A stretch of 64,000 nt of DNA from assembly GCF_015160855.1 (NCBI RefSeq), contig NZ_CP063373.1, positions 2,170,001-2,234,000 of the forward strand, written 5' to 3'. Below the pieces are notes generated by a model. That model made no database searches and was not told the origin of the DNA. It saw nothing but the letters and a program-made list of their open reading frames with translations. The stretch comes from Streptomyces ferrugineus (GTDB lineage: Bacteria > Actinomycetota > Actinomycetes > Streptomycetales > Streptomycetaceae). Shown piece by piece: positions 11,441 through 20,581 of this stretch. Position numbers and translations under genes: made by a program. Numbering within the stretch: the first letter of the stretch is position 1; every line of letters starts with the position of its first letter.

Positions 11441-13053
11441 GTGAGGCGGGTGAACTCGCCGTCCGGGGTGAGGCAGCCGCCGCCGTCCACGTGGAGCCAT
11501 GGGGAGTGGGCGACGCGTACGGTGACCGCGCCCGCGCGGGGCATGCGTACGACGACGTCGGCGCTGGACGTCGACACCACGCTCGCGGGCTCGCTCACCA
11601 GCGGTCGCGCGTCGCGTACCCGGTACACCCGCCAGTGCGCGTCCTGCCACACCGGCTCCAGCCACTCGGGCCGGTGCTCGCGTATCAGCCGGGCCTCGAC
11701 CTTGGCGTAGCCGTCGGGCCTGCCGAGCGGGAGGACGACGTATCCGACGGCCCAGCGATCCAGCCACCGCCGGTAGGTCGTCGCGGAGAACGACCCGTCG
11801 TAGAACAGCCGAGCCCGCTCCATGTCGAGCTGCCGGTTCCAGCCGCGGGCCATGTTCACATGCGGGGCGAGCCCGCTGGCCTCGCGGTGGTTGCGGGCCG
11901 GGACGACCTCGACGCGGGTGCGGTCGGCGCCGAGCCGGTCGAGGGCGCGGACCACTCCGTGGGTCTCGGCGGCCCAGGTGGGCACGATCGTGGAGACGTA
12001 CAGGTCGTCGGCGGTCTTCTTGCCGACCCAGGCGACCGAGAACACCAGCGCGGCCACCAGCAGGTTGCGGCGCAGCTTGGCCAGGCGGGGCTGGGCGGCC
12101 AGGACGGTGAGCAGCGCGGCGGGTGCGAACAGCTCCGCGAAGCGCTCCACGTTGGTGCCTATGGGCGAGGGGATGAGATACGTCAGAACGGTGCCCAGCG
12201 CATACACGGCACCGCTCCAGCGGGCGACGCGCCAGCCGCGCGGGGCGAGGAAGGTGACCGCCAGGCCCAGGAAGAACGGCGGCCATATACGGCCCGCGAA
12301 CATGAGCTGCTCGCCCTTGAAGGGGAAGAGGAGGGTGGTCACGCCGACCGTGATCGCGGGCGGGAGGAGCAGGGCGAGGGCGCGGGGGTAGTCGCGGGTC
12401 AGCAGGAACGCGGCGCCCACGACCACCAGGAACAGCCCCGCCACCGGGCTCGCCATCGTCGCGAGGGCGGCATACGCGCCGGCGAGGACGACCCGTCTCT
12501 CCCGCGACAGCAGCAGACACGCGGCCAGTCCGAAGGCCACCCCGAGGGCGAAGGTGGTGCGGCCGGAGGCCACGTTGCACCACAGCGCGAACGACGCGAG
12601 CAGGGCCGGGCCGACGGGTCTTCGGAGCCCTTCGACACGAGTGATCAGCACGGCCGCGAGCCAGGTCGCCGCGAGCCCGGACAGCACGGTGACCGTGCGC
12701 ACGCCCAGGGCCGCCATCAGATACGGCGAGATCAGGCTGTAGTTGGCGGTGTGCGTCCCGCCGTACCAGAAGAGGTTGTAGGCCGAGCCGCCGTGCCGCG
12801 CCACGAAGTCGGCCCAGGCGTCCTGCGCGGCCAGGTCGCCACCGCCGGTGGCGAGGAACAGGGCCCAGACCGCGTAGAGGGGGACGGTGGGGAGCGTGGC
12901 CAGGAGCGGGACGCGGTGGCGGGTCCAGACCGTCTGCAGGAGCCGCCTGTGGGCAGGGGGCGCCGGCTGGGGAGCGCTCGCGTGCGGGCGGGTGCTGGTG
13001 AGTTCGGCTGGGGCCACGTGAGCGAAGACGTGGATTCGGGTGGGAACGTTCAC
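11368..13053 (-). CDS. Polytopic membrane protein of GT-C-like architecture with extracytoplasmic C-terminal domain
   Basis: 561 aa. About ten hydrophobic helices fill residues 50-360. The first extracellular loop is long (DAWADFVARHGGSAYNLFWYGGTHTANYSLISP), as in GT-C glycosyltransferases and related lipid-handling proteins. The last ~200 residues are soluble, with a beta-rich end. Genes like this are often labelled MFS transporter, but no MFS motifs are visible. The GTG start at 13053 overlaps the upstream HATPase stop (GTGA), supporting this start and an operon. Convergent with the GT87-PAP2 gene, so the pair may serve the same envelope polymer; that is inference. Confidence 0.7.
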   Translation of the reverse strand: MNVPTRIHVFAHVAPAELTSTRPHASAPQPAPPAHRRLLQTVWTRHRVPLLATLPTVPLYAVWALFLATGGGDLAAQDAWADFVARHGGSAYNLFWYGGTHTANYSLISPYLMAALGVRTVTVLSGLAATWLAAVLITRVEGLRRPVGPALLASFALWCNVASGRTTFALGVAFGLAACLLLSRERRVVLAGAYAALATMASPVAGLFLVVVGAAFLLTRDYPRALALLLPPAITVGVTTLLFPFKGEQLMFAGRIWPPFFLGLAVTFLAPRGWRVARWSGAVYALGTVLTYLIPSPIGTNVERFAELFAPAALLTVLAAQPRLAKLRRNLLVAALVFSVAWVGKKTADDLYVSTIVPTWAAETHGVVRALDRLGADRTRVEVVPARNHREASGLAPHVNMARGWNRQLDMERARLFYDGSFSATTYRRWLDRWAVGYVVLPLGRPDGYAKVEARLIREHRPEWLEPVWQDAHWRVYRVRDARPLVSEPASVVSTSSADVVVRMPRAGAVTVRVAHSPWLHVDGGGCLTPDGEFTRLTATAAGEYRISSEYGPSAKPKRRC

Positions 13054-13496
13054 TGGTGGATGACGGCGAATGAAGTATTTCCGCAGGAGGACTCGAACCA
13101 CACCACCTTGCCGCCCCCTGACACCGGATCCACACCCCACTTGTCGGCCACCGCGTCCAGCAGCACGAGCCCTCGCCCGCCCTCTTCGTCCGGCCCCGAC
13201 TGCGCGGGCAGCGCGGGCAGTTGACCGAACCCGTCCGCCACCTCAACCCGCACCCCGCCCGTCCGCCGCAGGATCAGCACCTCACAACGCCGGTCCGGCA
13301 CATGCCGTACGACGTTGGCGACCAGTTCGGTCACGCCCAGCTCCACGGCGTCGGCGAGTTCGCGCATGCCCCACTCGGCGAGCAGCGAGCGGGCGATGGC
13401 GCGGATGTGCCGGGCCGAGTGCTCGCCGACGGTGAGGCGGAGGCGGTACTGGGAGCGGAAGGGGGCCAGGTAGGTGGGGGGAATGTATCCGTTCAC
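13050..13496 (-). CDS. HATPase_c_2 ATP-binding protein (anti-sigma regulator type)
   Basis: 148 aa GHKL ATPase fold without a dimerisation domain: N-box ELGVTELVANVVRH, G1 box VEVADGFGQLP (D-x-G) and G2 box GGRGLVLLDAVADKWG. Such RsbW/SpoIIAB-like proteins are very numerous in Streptomyces, where they partner with XRE/DUF397 genes like those divergently transcribed here (13589-14597). Start is GTG at 13496. The 4-bp GTGA overlap with the next gene suggests cotranscription with the membrane protein. Confidence 0.85.
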   Translation of the reverse strand: MNGYIPPTYLAPFRSQYRLRLTVGEHSARHIRAIARSLLAEWGMRELADAVELGVTELVANVVRHVPDRRCEVLILRRTGGVRVEVADGFGQLPALPAQSGPDEEGGRGLVLLDAVADKWGVDPVSGGGKVVWFESSCGNTSFAVIHQ

Positions 13497-13588
13497 GGTA
13501 CGAGCCTGACCTCGCGCGACTACTTTGGGCTATGGAACGGATACAACGGGTCCCGAAGTGGGCCTAGTTGCGTGAGAGGGAGCTCTGC

Positions 13589-14437
13589 GTGACCCACATC
13601 AACACCCTCGACCCGGGCGCCTCGCCACTCGACTACTACGGCTTCGAGCTGCGGCGGTATCGGGAGACCGCGGGGCTGACCCAGAAGCAGCTCGGGGGCG
13701 TCGTCTACTGCACCGGGTCGCTGGTCGGCCAGATCGAGACGGCACGGAAGCTGCCCACGCTGCAGTTCAGCGAACGGGTGGATGTCGCGCTGGGGACGGG
13801 TGGGGCGCTGTCCCGGCTGCATGAGCTGGTGATGCGTAGTCAACTTCCGGCTTGGTTTCAGCAAGTGGCGGAGCTGCAAGCGCGGGCCGTGGAGATCTGC
13901 TCGTTCGAGACGCACATCGTGCCTGGCCTCCTTCAGACGCGGGCCTACGCGAGTGCCGTGCTCGGCGTCCTCGACAAGACCGACCTCGACGATCGCACCG
14001 CCGTGAGGCTCGCTCGTCAGCGCATCTTCGAGAAGGAGGAGCCCCCGGCTTTCTGGGTGATCCTCAGTGAGGCCGCGCTGTGCCAGGAGATGGGCGGTCG
14101 GGAGACCATGTGGGAGCAACTCGCCCACCTGTTGTCCTTCGAGGGCAATCCGCGGATCAACATCCAGGTGCTGCCATTTTCGGCTGGTGCGCATGCGGGG
14201 CTGCAAGGCTCGTTCGACGTCTATCGCTTTGCGAGCGATCCGACCATCGTTTACACGGAGGGGTACAGCAGCGGGCATCCGACTGCCAACCCGGACACAG
14301 TCAAGGACTGCTCGCTCCGATACGATCATCTCCAGGCCGCCGCCCTCTCCCTCAAGGACTCGGCGGAGTTGATCCGGCGCGTAATGGAGGAGCGTTATGG
14401 AGAGCACCGAGATTCTGACGGGGATCCAGTGGCGTAA
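13589..14437 (+). CDS. XRE-family HTH regulator with DUF5753 domain
   Basis: 282 aa. The N-terminal helix-turn-helix is at about residues 20-70 (LRRYRETAGLTQKQLGG ... GSLVGQIETARKLPT). The rest is DUF5753 (VEICSFETHIVPGLLQTRAYA ... NPRINIQVLPFSAGAHAG), the standard sensor/effector module of this streptomycete family. The GTG at 13589 follows GAGGGAGC. The stop overlaps the following DUF397 gene by 41 bp, the usual pairing, and a divergent HATPase protein completes the set. These sets control development and antibiotic production in known cases; the target here is unknown. Confidence 0.9.
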   Translation: MTHINTLDPGASPLDYYGFELRRYRETAGLTQKQLGGVVYCTGSLVGQIETARKLPTLQFSERVDVALGTGGALSRLHELVMRSQLPAWFQQVAELQARAVEICSFETHIVPGLLQTRAYASAVLGVLDKTDLDDRTAVRLARQRIFEKEEPPAFWVILSEAALCQEMGGRETMWEQLAHLLSFEGNPRINIQVLPFSAGAHAGLQGSFDVYRFASDPTIVYTEGYSSGHPTANPDTVKDCSLRYDHLQAAALSLKDSAELIRRVMEERYGEHRDSDGDPVA

Positions 14438-14597
14438 GTCCAGCTACAGCGGAGATCAGGGCGGTAACTGCATCGAGATCGCCGAAACGACCACCGCTGT
14501 CGCCATCCGCGACTCCAAGAACCCGGCGGGACCGATCCTCGCCCTCGGTCCCGCCGCGTTCACCACCTTCGTCTCCTGGGCCGCGGCCGCCAAGTAG
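14397..14597 (+). CDS. DUF397 domain protein
   Basis: 66 aa single-domain protein with the hallmark WRKSSYSGDQGGNCIEIAE, then VAIRDSKNP and FTTFVSWAA. It starts inside the 3' end of the XRE gene (41-bp overlap, GGAGGAG site 5 nt before ATG), so translation is coupled. DUF397 proteins act with the adjacent XRE regulator, probably by direct binding that modulates it. Confidence 0.92.
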   Translation: MESTEILTGIQWRKSSYSGDQGGNCIEIAETTTAVAIRDSKNPAGPILALGPAAFTTFVSWAAAAK

Positions 14598-14601
14598 CGC
14601 C

Positions 14602-16357
<1,756 letters not shown>

Positions 16358-16409
16358 TTACCGCAAGGGTCGTGCGGGCAATTGGGGACTCCATGCCTAT
16401 TGCCAGTTG

Positions 16410-16423
16410 TAGAACCCGTTACT
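16410..16423. promoter_or_regulatory. Second KstR-like operator, cyp125 side
   Basis: TAGAACCCGTTACT matches the box except for the last base. It is 47 bp upstream of the P450 start, so each divergent gene may have its own site. Confidence 0.55.
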
Positions 16424-16470
16424 ACCGTCTCGGCGATCCCTCCTAGCTGATGGACCGTCAGGAGCTGCTC

Positions 16471-17706
16471 ATGCCCTGTCCCGCGCTTCCCGACGGGTTC
16501 GACTTCACCGACCCCGACGTGCTGCACCACCGCGTGCCCCTCCCGGAGTTCGCCGAGCTGCGCCGCGCCGAACCGGTCCGCTGGATCCCCCAGTCGGGCA
16601 ATGTGGCCGGATTCCAGGACGAGGGCTACTGGGCGGTGACCCGGCACGCGGACGTCAAGTACGTGTCGACGCACCCGGAGTTGTTCTCGTCCACCCTCAA
16701 CACCGCGATCATCCGCTTCAACGAGCACATCGAACGCGACGCCATCGACGCGCAGCGGCTGATCCTGCTGAACATGGACCCGCCCGAGCACACCCGGGTC
16801 CGCCAGATCGTCCAGCGCGTCTTCACCCCGCGCGCGATCCGCGCCCTGGAGGAGCGGCTGCGGAATCGGGCGGGGGCCATCGCGGCGAACGCCCGTGACC
16901 GCTCCGGCCCCTTCGACTTCGTCACCGAGGTCGCCTGCGAACTGCCCCTGCAGGCCATCGCCGAGCTGATCGGCATCCCGCAGGACGACCGGGCCAAGAT
17001 CTTCGACTGGTCCAACAAGATGATCGCGTACGACGATCCCGAGTACGCCATCACCGAGGAGGTCGGGCAGGAGTCGGCCACCGAACTCATCGCGTACGCG
17101 ATGAACATGGCCGCCGACCGCAAGGAGTGCCCGGCGAAGGACATCGTCACCACCCTGGTGGCGGCCGAGGACGAGGGCAGTCTGCGCTCGGACGAGTTCG
17201 GCTTCTTCGTGCTGATGCTGGCGGTCGCGGGCAACGAGACCACCCGCAACGCCATCACCCACGGCATGCACGCCTTCCTCACCCACCCCGAGCAGTGGGA
17301 GCTGTACAAGCGGGAGCGGCCGGAGACGGCGGCCGAGGAGATCGTCCGCTGGGCGACGCCCGTCGTCTCCTTCCAGCGCACGGCCACTCAGGACACGGAG
17401 TTGGGCGGAAAGCGCATAAAGCAGGGAGACCGGGTAGGAATCTTCTATGCCTCGGCGAACCACGACCCCGAGGTCTTCGAGAATCCGGACGCCTTCGACA
17501 TCACCCGCGACCCCAATCCCCATCTCGGCTTCGGCGGGGGCGGCCCCCACTACTGCCTGGGCAAGTCGCTGGCGGTGCTGGAGATCGACCTGATCTTCAA
17601 CGCGGTGGCCGACGCGATGCCGGACCTCCGACTCGCCGGCGATCCGCGCCGCCTTCGCTCCGCGTGGATCAACGGTGTGAAGGAACTCCAGGTCAGTACC
17701 GGCTGA
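16471..17706 (+). CDS. cyp125: Cytochrome P450, CYP125-like (sterol side-chain oxidase type)
   Basis: 411 aa. P450 landmarks: I-helix VAGNETTRN, K-helix EEIVRW (E-x-x-R), and heme loop FGGGGPHYCLG with ligand Cys362. The N-terminal DGFDFTDP, SCELPLQAIA-like CELPLQAIAELIGIPQ, GNETTRN and HPEQWELYK segments match CYP125, which hydroxylates and oxidises C26/27 of cholesterol in mycobacteria. The ATG at 16471 has AGGAG 7 nt upstream and is preferred over an ATG at 16450 without a ribosome site. Partner electron carrier may be the ferredoxin at 29157. The substrate in Streptomyces could be another sterol, hopanoid or terpenoid. Confidence 0.87.
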   Translation: MPCPALPDGFDFTDPDVLHHRVPLPEFAELRRAEPVRWIPQSGNVAGFQDEGYWAVTRHADVKYVSTHPELFSSTLNTAIIRFNEHIERDAIDAQRLILLNMDPPEHTRVRQIVQRVFTPRAIRALEERLRNRAGAIAANARDRSGPFDFVTEVACELPLQAIAELIGIPQDDRAKIFDWSNKMIAYDDPEYAITEEVGQESATELIAYAMNMAADRKECPAKDIVTTLVAAEDEGSLRSDEFGFFVLMLAVAGNETTRNAITHGMHAFLTHPEQWELYKRERPETAAEEIVRWATPVVSFQRTATQDTELGGKRIKQGDRVGIFYASANHDPEVFENPDAFDITRDPNPHLGFGGGGPHYCLGKSLAVLEIDLIFNAVADAMPDLRLAGDPRRLRSAWINGVKELQVSTG

Positions 17707-17716
17707 CCCGTCCCGA

Positions 17717-17762
17717 GGGAGGCAGGAGCACCCCCTATCCCTACGCCCCGTTCCTGCCTCCC
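17717..17762. terminator. Bidirectional hairpin terminator
   Basis: Perfect 11-bp arms GGGAGGCAGGA (17717-17727) and TCCTGCCTCCC (17752-17762) with a 24-nt loop, between the convergent P450 and serine hydrolase genes. Confidence 0.75.
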
Positions 17763-17778
17763 CCGAGACGCTCCGGGC

Positions 17779-18945
17779 TCATCCGGCGAGCACCGCGGCG
17801 ACCCGCACGGCCATCTCCTCGCTCGTGGTCAGCGGGGTGGGGGTGTAGTGCAGGACGAAGCCGACGCGGCCGTCGCGGGTGGAGAAGACGCGGGTGCGAT
17901 AGCCGTACATCTCGCCGGTCTTTCCCCAGAAGGTCAGGCCGTTCACCGTGACCTGCTGCAGTCCCATGCTGTAGCGCGCCGGGCTGCCGTCCAGCATGCG
18001 CACGCCGTCGGGCGGCAGGGTGAAGAGCATGGCCATGGCGTGGGGCGGCAGCAACGCGCCGGAGAACAGGGCCCGTTGGAAGCAGAAGAGATCGTCGACC
18101 GTCGAGACCAGCTCACCCTCGCCCCAGCAGTTGGAGACGTTGAAGACGGTGGCGTCCTGGAGGGTGCCGTCGGTCATGCGCAGATAGCCGTGGATGTGCG
18201 GGCCGTGCAGATGGGGGTCGCCGCCCGGCAGCAGGGTGTGCCTCAGGCCGAGAGGCTCGAGGACGCGGGACCTGATCACCTCGCCGTACGGCCGTCCCGT
18301 CAGCCTCTCGATGAGCAGGGCGAGGAGGACGTAGGTGATGCCCCGGTACTCCTGCTTGGTGCCGGGCCGGAACTTCAGCGGACGGTCGGCGGGGATCGTG
18401 CGGACCCACTGCTCGGGCGTCCACCGGTCGAAGCGGTGGCGCAGGACGGCCTCGGGGGTCGAGTCGTCGGGCAGGCCCTCGTGGTCGGGCAGACCGCTGG
18501 TGTGGTCGAGCAGTTGCCCGACGGTGATCCGCCCGAAGTGCGCCGGAAGCAGATCCCCGAGATGACGCCCGACCGGCGCGTCGAGCTCCACCCGACGCTC
18601 CGCCCACAACTGCAGCACGACCGTCGCCACGAACACCTTCGTGACACTCCCCGCCCGGAATCCGTCGCCGGGATGCGGCCGCCGCCCGGTGGCGACGTCG
18701 GACACACCCGCCGTGCCGTACCAGCGCTCCGCCCCTTTGGCGACGCGCAGTTGGGCGGACACGGACGGCGGATGCGCGAGGTCGGAGATCGCGGCCTGTA
18801 ACGCCTCGGTGTCCAGCGACGGCCGGGCGGGAACGGCTGCCGCCGCGCGGGACGCCGTACCCGGGGCCGCGAGCAGCGCCGCGCCGGCCACGGAGCCGCG
18901 GATCAGGGAACGTCGGGAGATCGTCTGCGGAGTCATGGAGATCAT
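17779..18945 (-). CDS. Secreted serine hydrolase (class C beta-lactamase/DD-peptidase fold)
   Basis: About 388 aa. A twin-arginine-type signal, TISRRSLIRGSVAGAALLAA, opens the protein. The Ser-x-x-Lys nucleophile motif is GSVTKVF and the third motif is WGKTGEMYGY (K-T-G). The usual Tyr-x-Asn position reads EYRGITYVLLALLIE, with Gly where Asn is normal, so catalysis may be esterase-like or altered. Probably exported folded and active on D-Ala peptides or esters at the cell surface. Start is uncertain: ATGs at 18945 and 18936 both fit; neither has a strong ribosome site. Confidence 0.82.
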   Translation of the reverse strand: MISMTPQTISRRSLIRGSVAGAALLAAPGTASRAAAAVPARPSLDTEALQAAISDLAHPPSVSAQLRVAKGAERWYGTAGVSDVATGRRPHPGDGFRAGSVTKVFVATVVLQLWAERRVELDAPVGRHLGDLLPAHFGRITVGQLLDHTSGLPDHEGLPDDSTPEAVLRHRFDRWTPEQWVRTIPADRPLKFRPGTKQEYRGITYVLLALLIERLTGRPYGEVIRSRVLEPLGLRHTLLPGGDPHLHGPHIHGYLRMTDGTLQDATVFNVSNCWGEGELVSTVDDLFCFQRALFSGALLPPHAMAMLFTLPPDGVRMLDGSPARYSMGLQQVTVNGLTFWGKTGEMYGYRTRVFSTRDGRVGFVLHYTPTPLTTSEEMAVRVAAVLAG

Positions 18946-19078
18946 GCTGCCGCCGTGCCGCACGGGCCTCATCCGGGATGTCCCCCAGACGATCCCGGAC
19001 GCCGCCCCTACGAGTACGGCGAAGGCGACGACCCCGGGGATCGGGGGTCGCCGCCTTCGGTCTGTGGGCGGGGGTGGC

Positions 19079-19495
19079 TCAGTACCAGCCGTTGGCCTGC
19101 CAGAAGCCCCAGGCGCCGCACGGGCTGCCGTAGCGGTCCTTCATGTAGTCCAGGCCCCACTCGATCTGGGTGGCCGGGTTGGTCTTCCAGTCGGAGCCGG
19201 CCGAGGCCATCTTGTTGCCCGGCAGGGCCTGGACCAGGCCGTAGGCGCCGGACGAGGCGTTGGTGGCGTTGACGTTCCAGTCGCTCTCGTGGTCGACGAT
19301 GTTCGAGAAGCACTGGTACTGGGCCGAGTCCGAGATCATCTTCTTCGCGATCGCCTGCGCCGAGGAGGACCCGCCCGTCGCGGCCTGCGAGGGCGCGGCG
19401 GCCATCAGCGTGCCGGCGGTGGCGGCGGCCAGGACGGCACCGGCGAGGGCCTTCTTCGGGGCGGAGGCGCGGCGGAAGAGGGAGACAGCGGACAC
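19079..19495 (-). CDS. Secreted SLT-type transglycosylase-like protein
   Basis: 138 aa. Sec signal peptide (basic RRASAPKKALAG, hydrophobic core, cleavage near APSQA-ATG). The mature 95 residues form a small SLT/lysozyme-like domain: QCFSNIVDHESDWN with the likely catalytic Glu, then SSGAYGLVQALPGNKM and ATQIEWGLDYMKDRYG, with GFWQANGWY at the end. It is expected to cleave peptidoglycan glycan strands outside the cell, in growth or spore germination. GTG at 19495 has GAAAGG upstream. I looked for a c-di-AMP riboswitch, common before such genes, and did not find its conserved boxes. Confidence 0.8.
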   Translation of the reverse strand: MSAVSLFRRASAPKKALAGAVLAAATAGTLMAAAPSQAATGGSSSAQAIAKKMISDSAQYQCFSNIVDHESDWNVNATNASSGAYGLVQALPGNKMASAGSDWKTNPATQIEWGLDYMKDRYGSPCGAWGFWQANGWY

Positions 19496-19727
19496 GGGGA
19501 ACCTTTCGTCGGGGACATGCGTCGGCGCCGCGGCCCGGTAGGGCACGTCGGCGCCGTGCGACGTCGTCAACAGAAGCAGGTCGGGATGGTGTCCGCAATG
19601 AGTGCTTTTGCTAGTTGTGGTCGTATGTGGGGGAGTCGTTGGCCGTGTGAGCTGGCTCTCAACGTGCAGGTCAGGTGCTGTTATGGCATGTGCATGGCGT
19701 CCGATTTATCCCACTAGGGTGGATCGT

Positions 19728-19759
19728 AGGTGAAGCGGGTCACGTGGGGTGCTTCACCT
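19728..19759. terminator. Hairpin at the end of the B12/ECF operon
   Basis: Perfect 9-bp arms AGGTGAAGC (19728-19736) and GCTTCACCT (19751-19759) overlap the stop of the S-component gene. It probably ends the minus-strand ECF operon transcript. Confidence 0.65.
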
Positions 19760-20581
19760 CGGGGGCGCGTCGAATGTGACCGGGCTCTCGAACGCCGCCC
19801 GGCGCGTGGCCCGCCGCAGCGCCTTGAGGATCGCCGGTCCGAGCGTGAGGGTCAGCACGACGGTGACCAGCGCCCGCCCGAGGTCCCAGCCGAGCGAGGT
19901 CGCCAGGCAGTACGCGGCGAAGCGGGCCAGATTTCCCAGCGGCCCGGCCTCGGGGTCCGGCGCGATGTTCGAGCCGTCCCGCAGCAGATACGGCCAGCCC
20001 TGCATGTTCATCACCGTGCCGTAGGCGAACGCGGCCAGGAAGCCGTATCCGGCCAGCAGGAACAGCTCCCCCCGGCCACGCAGCCGGTCCGGGCCCGGCA
20101 GCAGCCCGGCGCCCATCGTGAACCATCCCATCGACAGCATCTGGAACGGCATCCACGGCCCCACCCCGCCCGTGAGCAGCGCGGACGCGAACATCGTCAC
20201 CGAGCCCAGAACGAAGCCGAAGCCCGGGCCGAGGACCCTTCCGCTGAGCACCATCAGAAAGAACATCGGCTCGATGCCGGCCGTCCCCGCACCCAGCGGG
20301 CGCAGCGCGGCACCGGTCGCCGCGAGCACCCCCAGCATCGCCACCGCCTTCGGACCGAGCCCGGATTCGGAGATCGTCGCCGCGACGACGGCGACGAGCA
20401 GGATCAGCAGACCGGTGAACAGCCAGGGCGCGTCCTGGGCGTGGGCGCTCACCTGCGAGGCGGGCAGGGCGAGAAACGGCCAGCCGAGGGCGGCGGCACC
20501 GACGGCGCTGACGAGGACGAGGGCGGCGATGGAGCGGGGGCCGAGGCGGATCGGCCGGGCCTGCCCATGGGCACCGGTCAT
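19754..20581 (-). CDS. ECF transporter S component (predicted cobalamin/corrinoid specificity)
   Basis: 275 aa, about six to seven membrane helices. The stretch GIEPMFFLMVLSGRVLGPGFGFVLG, TGGVGPWMPFQMLSMGWF and the C-terminal helices are typical of S components, the substrate-binding subunit of energy-coupling factor importers. It is last in a five-gene operon headed by a cobalamin riboswitch, so B12 or a precursor is the likely ligand. The ATG overlaps the stop of the fused ATPase gene (ATGA). Works with EcfT (22257-23330) and the double ATPase in the membrane. Confidence 0.82.
   Translation of the reverse strand: MTGAHGQARPIRLGPRSIAALVLVSAVGAAALGWPFLALPASQVSAHAQDAPWLFTGLLILLVAVVAATISESGLGPKAVAMLGVLAATGAALRPLGAGTAGIEPMFFLMVLSGRVLGPGFGFVLGSVTMFASALLTGGVGPWMPFQMLSMGWFTMGAGLLPGPDRLRGRGELFLLAGYGFLAAFAYGTVMNMQGWPYLLRDGSNIAPDPEAGPLGNLARFAAYCLATSLGWDLGRALVTVVLTLTLGPAILKALRRATRRAAFESPVTFDAPPR

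Noticed and set aside
9032..13246. Minus-strand open frame of over 1400 codons
   Set aside because: It is antisense and out of frame to the clearly real GT87-PAP2 and membrane-protein genes; its composition (Arg/Pro/Gly/His rich) is that of a high-GC shadow frame.
19496..19727. c-di-AMP riboswitch before the SLT-like gene
   Set aside because: Expected by analogy with other cell-wall hydrolases, but the conserved ydaO boxes are not visible.
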